Part shown: in pieces, positions 6,750 through 7,594 of the stretch
How the letters are laid out: each line of letters starts with the position of its first letter
How positions within the stretch are numbered: position 1 is the stretch's first letter
Source: an uncultured Chloroflexota bacterium
Lineage (GTDB): Bacteria; Chloroflexota; Anaerolineae; Promineifilales; Promineifilaceae
Assembly (NCBI GenBank): GCA_937958365.1
Contig: CALFEW010000722.1
Span: forward strand, 1 to 7,594
Reading direction: 5' to 3'
DNA: 7,594 bases
The notes under the pieces: generated by a model
The model's input: only the letters and a program-made list of their open reading frames with translations
Databases searched by the model: none
What the model was told of the DNA's origin: nothing
Made by a program: the position numbers and the translations under genes

Positions 6750-7594
6750 TCAGGAGTTGCGCTGCAAGAGCATCTCAGTGATTTCATGTAAAGCGGTGGC
6801 GGCACGGCCGTTTGGCCGGGCAGCGCGCAAGTGGTCCACAGAGCCTTCGGAGTATTCACTGGCTTTGGTTTGGGTAAACGTCCGCGCTCCGCATTCGTCC
6901 AGCAAGTGGATGACTTGCCGCACAAAGTCGGCATCCGGGTTGGCGGTGGCGTAGAGATGGCGCAAATCGGCGTTCTGCTCCAGGCCATATAAGACCGGTA
7001 GTGTTTTCTTCTTGGTGGTGATGTCCGTGGCGGCCGATTTACCGGTCACAGATTCATCGCCCCAAATGCCCAGAATGTCGTCTTTGACCTGGAAGGCGAG
7101 GCCGAGGTCCAGACCAAATTGCGCGTAGTGGGCAACTGTCGCTTCATCCGCGCCGGCAATGCGCGCGCCCAGCTCGGTAGAAAGGGAGACAAGCACGGCC
7201 GTTTTCCCTTCAATCATCGCCATATACTCCGCCACACTGACAACATCTCGTTTTTCAAAATCCATATCGTCGTGCTGGCCTTGTGTCAGGCCCAGGCAGG
7301 TCTCGTCAAAGCGGCGCAGCGCTTGCACAACGATGGGCGCGGGCACGCCGCGTTCGATGAGCCGGTTCATTGCCAGGTGCGCCAGGGCAAACATGGCGTC
7401 GCCGGTGTTGATCGCCTGCTCGACACCCCAGATGGTCCAAACGGTTTTGCGGCCGCGCCGGGTGGGGCTGGCGTCTTCGATGTCATCGTGAACCAGGGAG
7501 AAATTGTGCAGGATTTCGATGGCGGCGGCCGCCGGTAGGGCCTGCCGCCAATCGCCGCCGGCCGCTTCACAGGCCAACATGCAGAGCAACGGCC
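6750..7594 (-). CDS. Polyprenyl diphosphate synthase, probably GGPP synthase (N-terminus missing)
   Basis: This trans-prenyltransferase condenses isopentenyl diphosphate with allylic diphosphates to make C15-C20 or longer chains for carotenoids, quinones or lipids. The frame stays open to the window edge, reading PLLCMLACEA. Family members begin with an extra segment containing GKRLRP, so about 40-70 N-terminal residues lie outside; 280 residues are visible. Numbering from the Leu codon at 7589-7587, the first Asp-rich motif HDDIED is at 34-39, GQHDDM at 104-109, and the second Asp-rich motif as FQVKDDILGIWGD at 166-178. It is followed by TGKSAATDI and KKKTLPVLYGL. Phe30 sits five residues before the first motif, which lacks the two-residue insertion of bacterial FPP synthases. 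That combination is the archaeal-type (type I) GGPP synthase pattern, suggesting a C20 product. The gene ends at TGA (complement of 6750-6752), just before the shared terminator. Confidence 0.93.
   Translation of the reverse strand, partial: PLLCMLACEAAGGDWRQALPAAAAIEILHNFSLVHDDIEDASPTRRGRKTVWTIWGVEQAINTGDAMFALAHLAMNRLIERGVPAPIVVQALRRFDETCLGLTQGQHDDMDFEKRDVVSVAEYMAMIEGKTAVLVSLSTELGARIAGADEATVAHYAQFGLDLGLAFQVKDDILGIWGDESVTGKSAATDITTKKKTLPVLYGLEQNADLRHLYATANPDADFVRQVIHLLDECGARTFTQTKASEYSEGSVDHLRAARPNGRAATALHEITEMLLQRNS

Overview
The window is ordinary core-genome bacterial DNA with unusual small-scale structure. Protein signatures point to Chloroflexota (Anaerolineae/Ardenticatenia-like). These are an RpoC without the proteobacterial trigger-loop insertion but with a long N-terminal insertion, a DDxxD/DDILGIWGD polyprenyl synthetase, and a PccB/MmdA-type carboxyltransferase followed by an OadG-like membrane subunit. 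This placement is an inference from the proteins; there is no rRNA or other direct marker.

Layout. Positions 1-99 (minus) hold the start of a small one-helix membrane protein of the OadG/MmdD sodium-pump subunit family. Positions 100-259 are a spacer containing two inverted arrays of degenerate 7-bp repeats. Positions 260-1813 (minus) encode a complete biotin-dependent acyl-CoA carboxyltransferase. Positions 1814-2267 are an AT-rich divergent intergenic region with two sigma-70-like promoters facing rpoC, several perfect palindromes and a leader hairpin. Positions 2268-6650 (plus) encode complete RpoC, the RNA polymerase beta' subunit, starting at GTG. Positions 6697-6726 are a symmetrical terminator shared by two convergent genes. 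Positions 6750-7594 (minus) encode a polyprenyl (probably geranylgeranyl) diphosphate synthase whose N-terminus lies beyond the window.

How the genes relate. The carboxyltransferase and the OadG-like gene form one minus-strand unit, part of a carboxylase or Na+-translocating decarboxylase handling (methyl)malonyl-/propionyl-/acetyl-CoA. rpoC stands alone: the gene upstream is divergent, the gene downstream is convergent, and rpoB is not next to it. It therefore appears to be transcribed as a single gene from its own promoters. The diphosphate synthase belongs to isoprenoid lipid or carotenoid supply and is unrelated to rpoC except for the shared terminator.

Most notable signals: (1) the 8-bp palindrome ACGGCCGT occurs seven times, within a set of about 20 CGGCCG sites, in different codon frames and once intergenically, like a highly iterated palindrome; (2) inverted 7-bp repeat arrays abut the carboxyltransferase stop codon; (3) rpoC is an orphan with its own structured leader; (4) RpoC has a one-residue, glycine-rich change in the bridge helix, a large N-terminal insertion, and a repetitive Met/Asp/Leu tail. 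No CRISPR array, transposase, tRNA or rRNA was seen.
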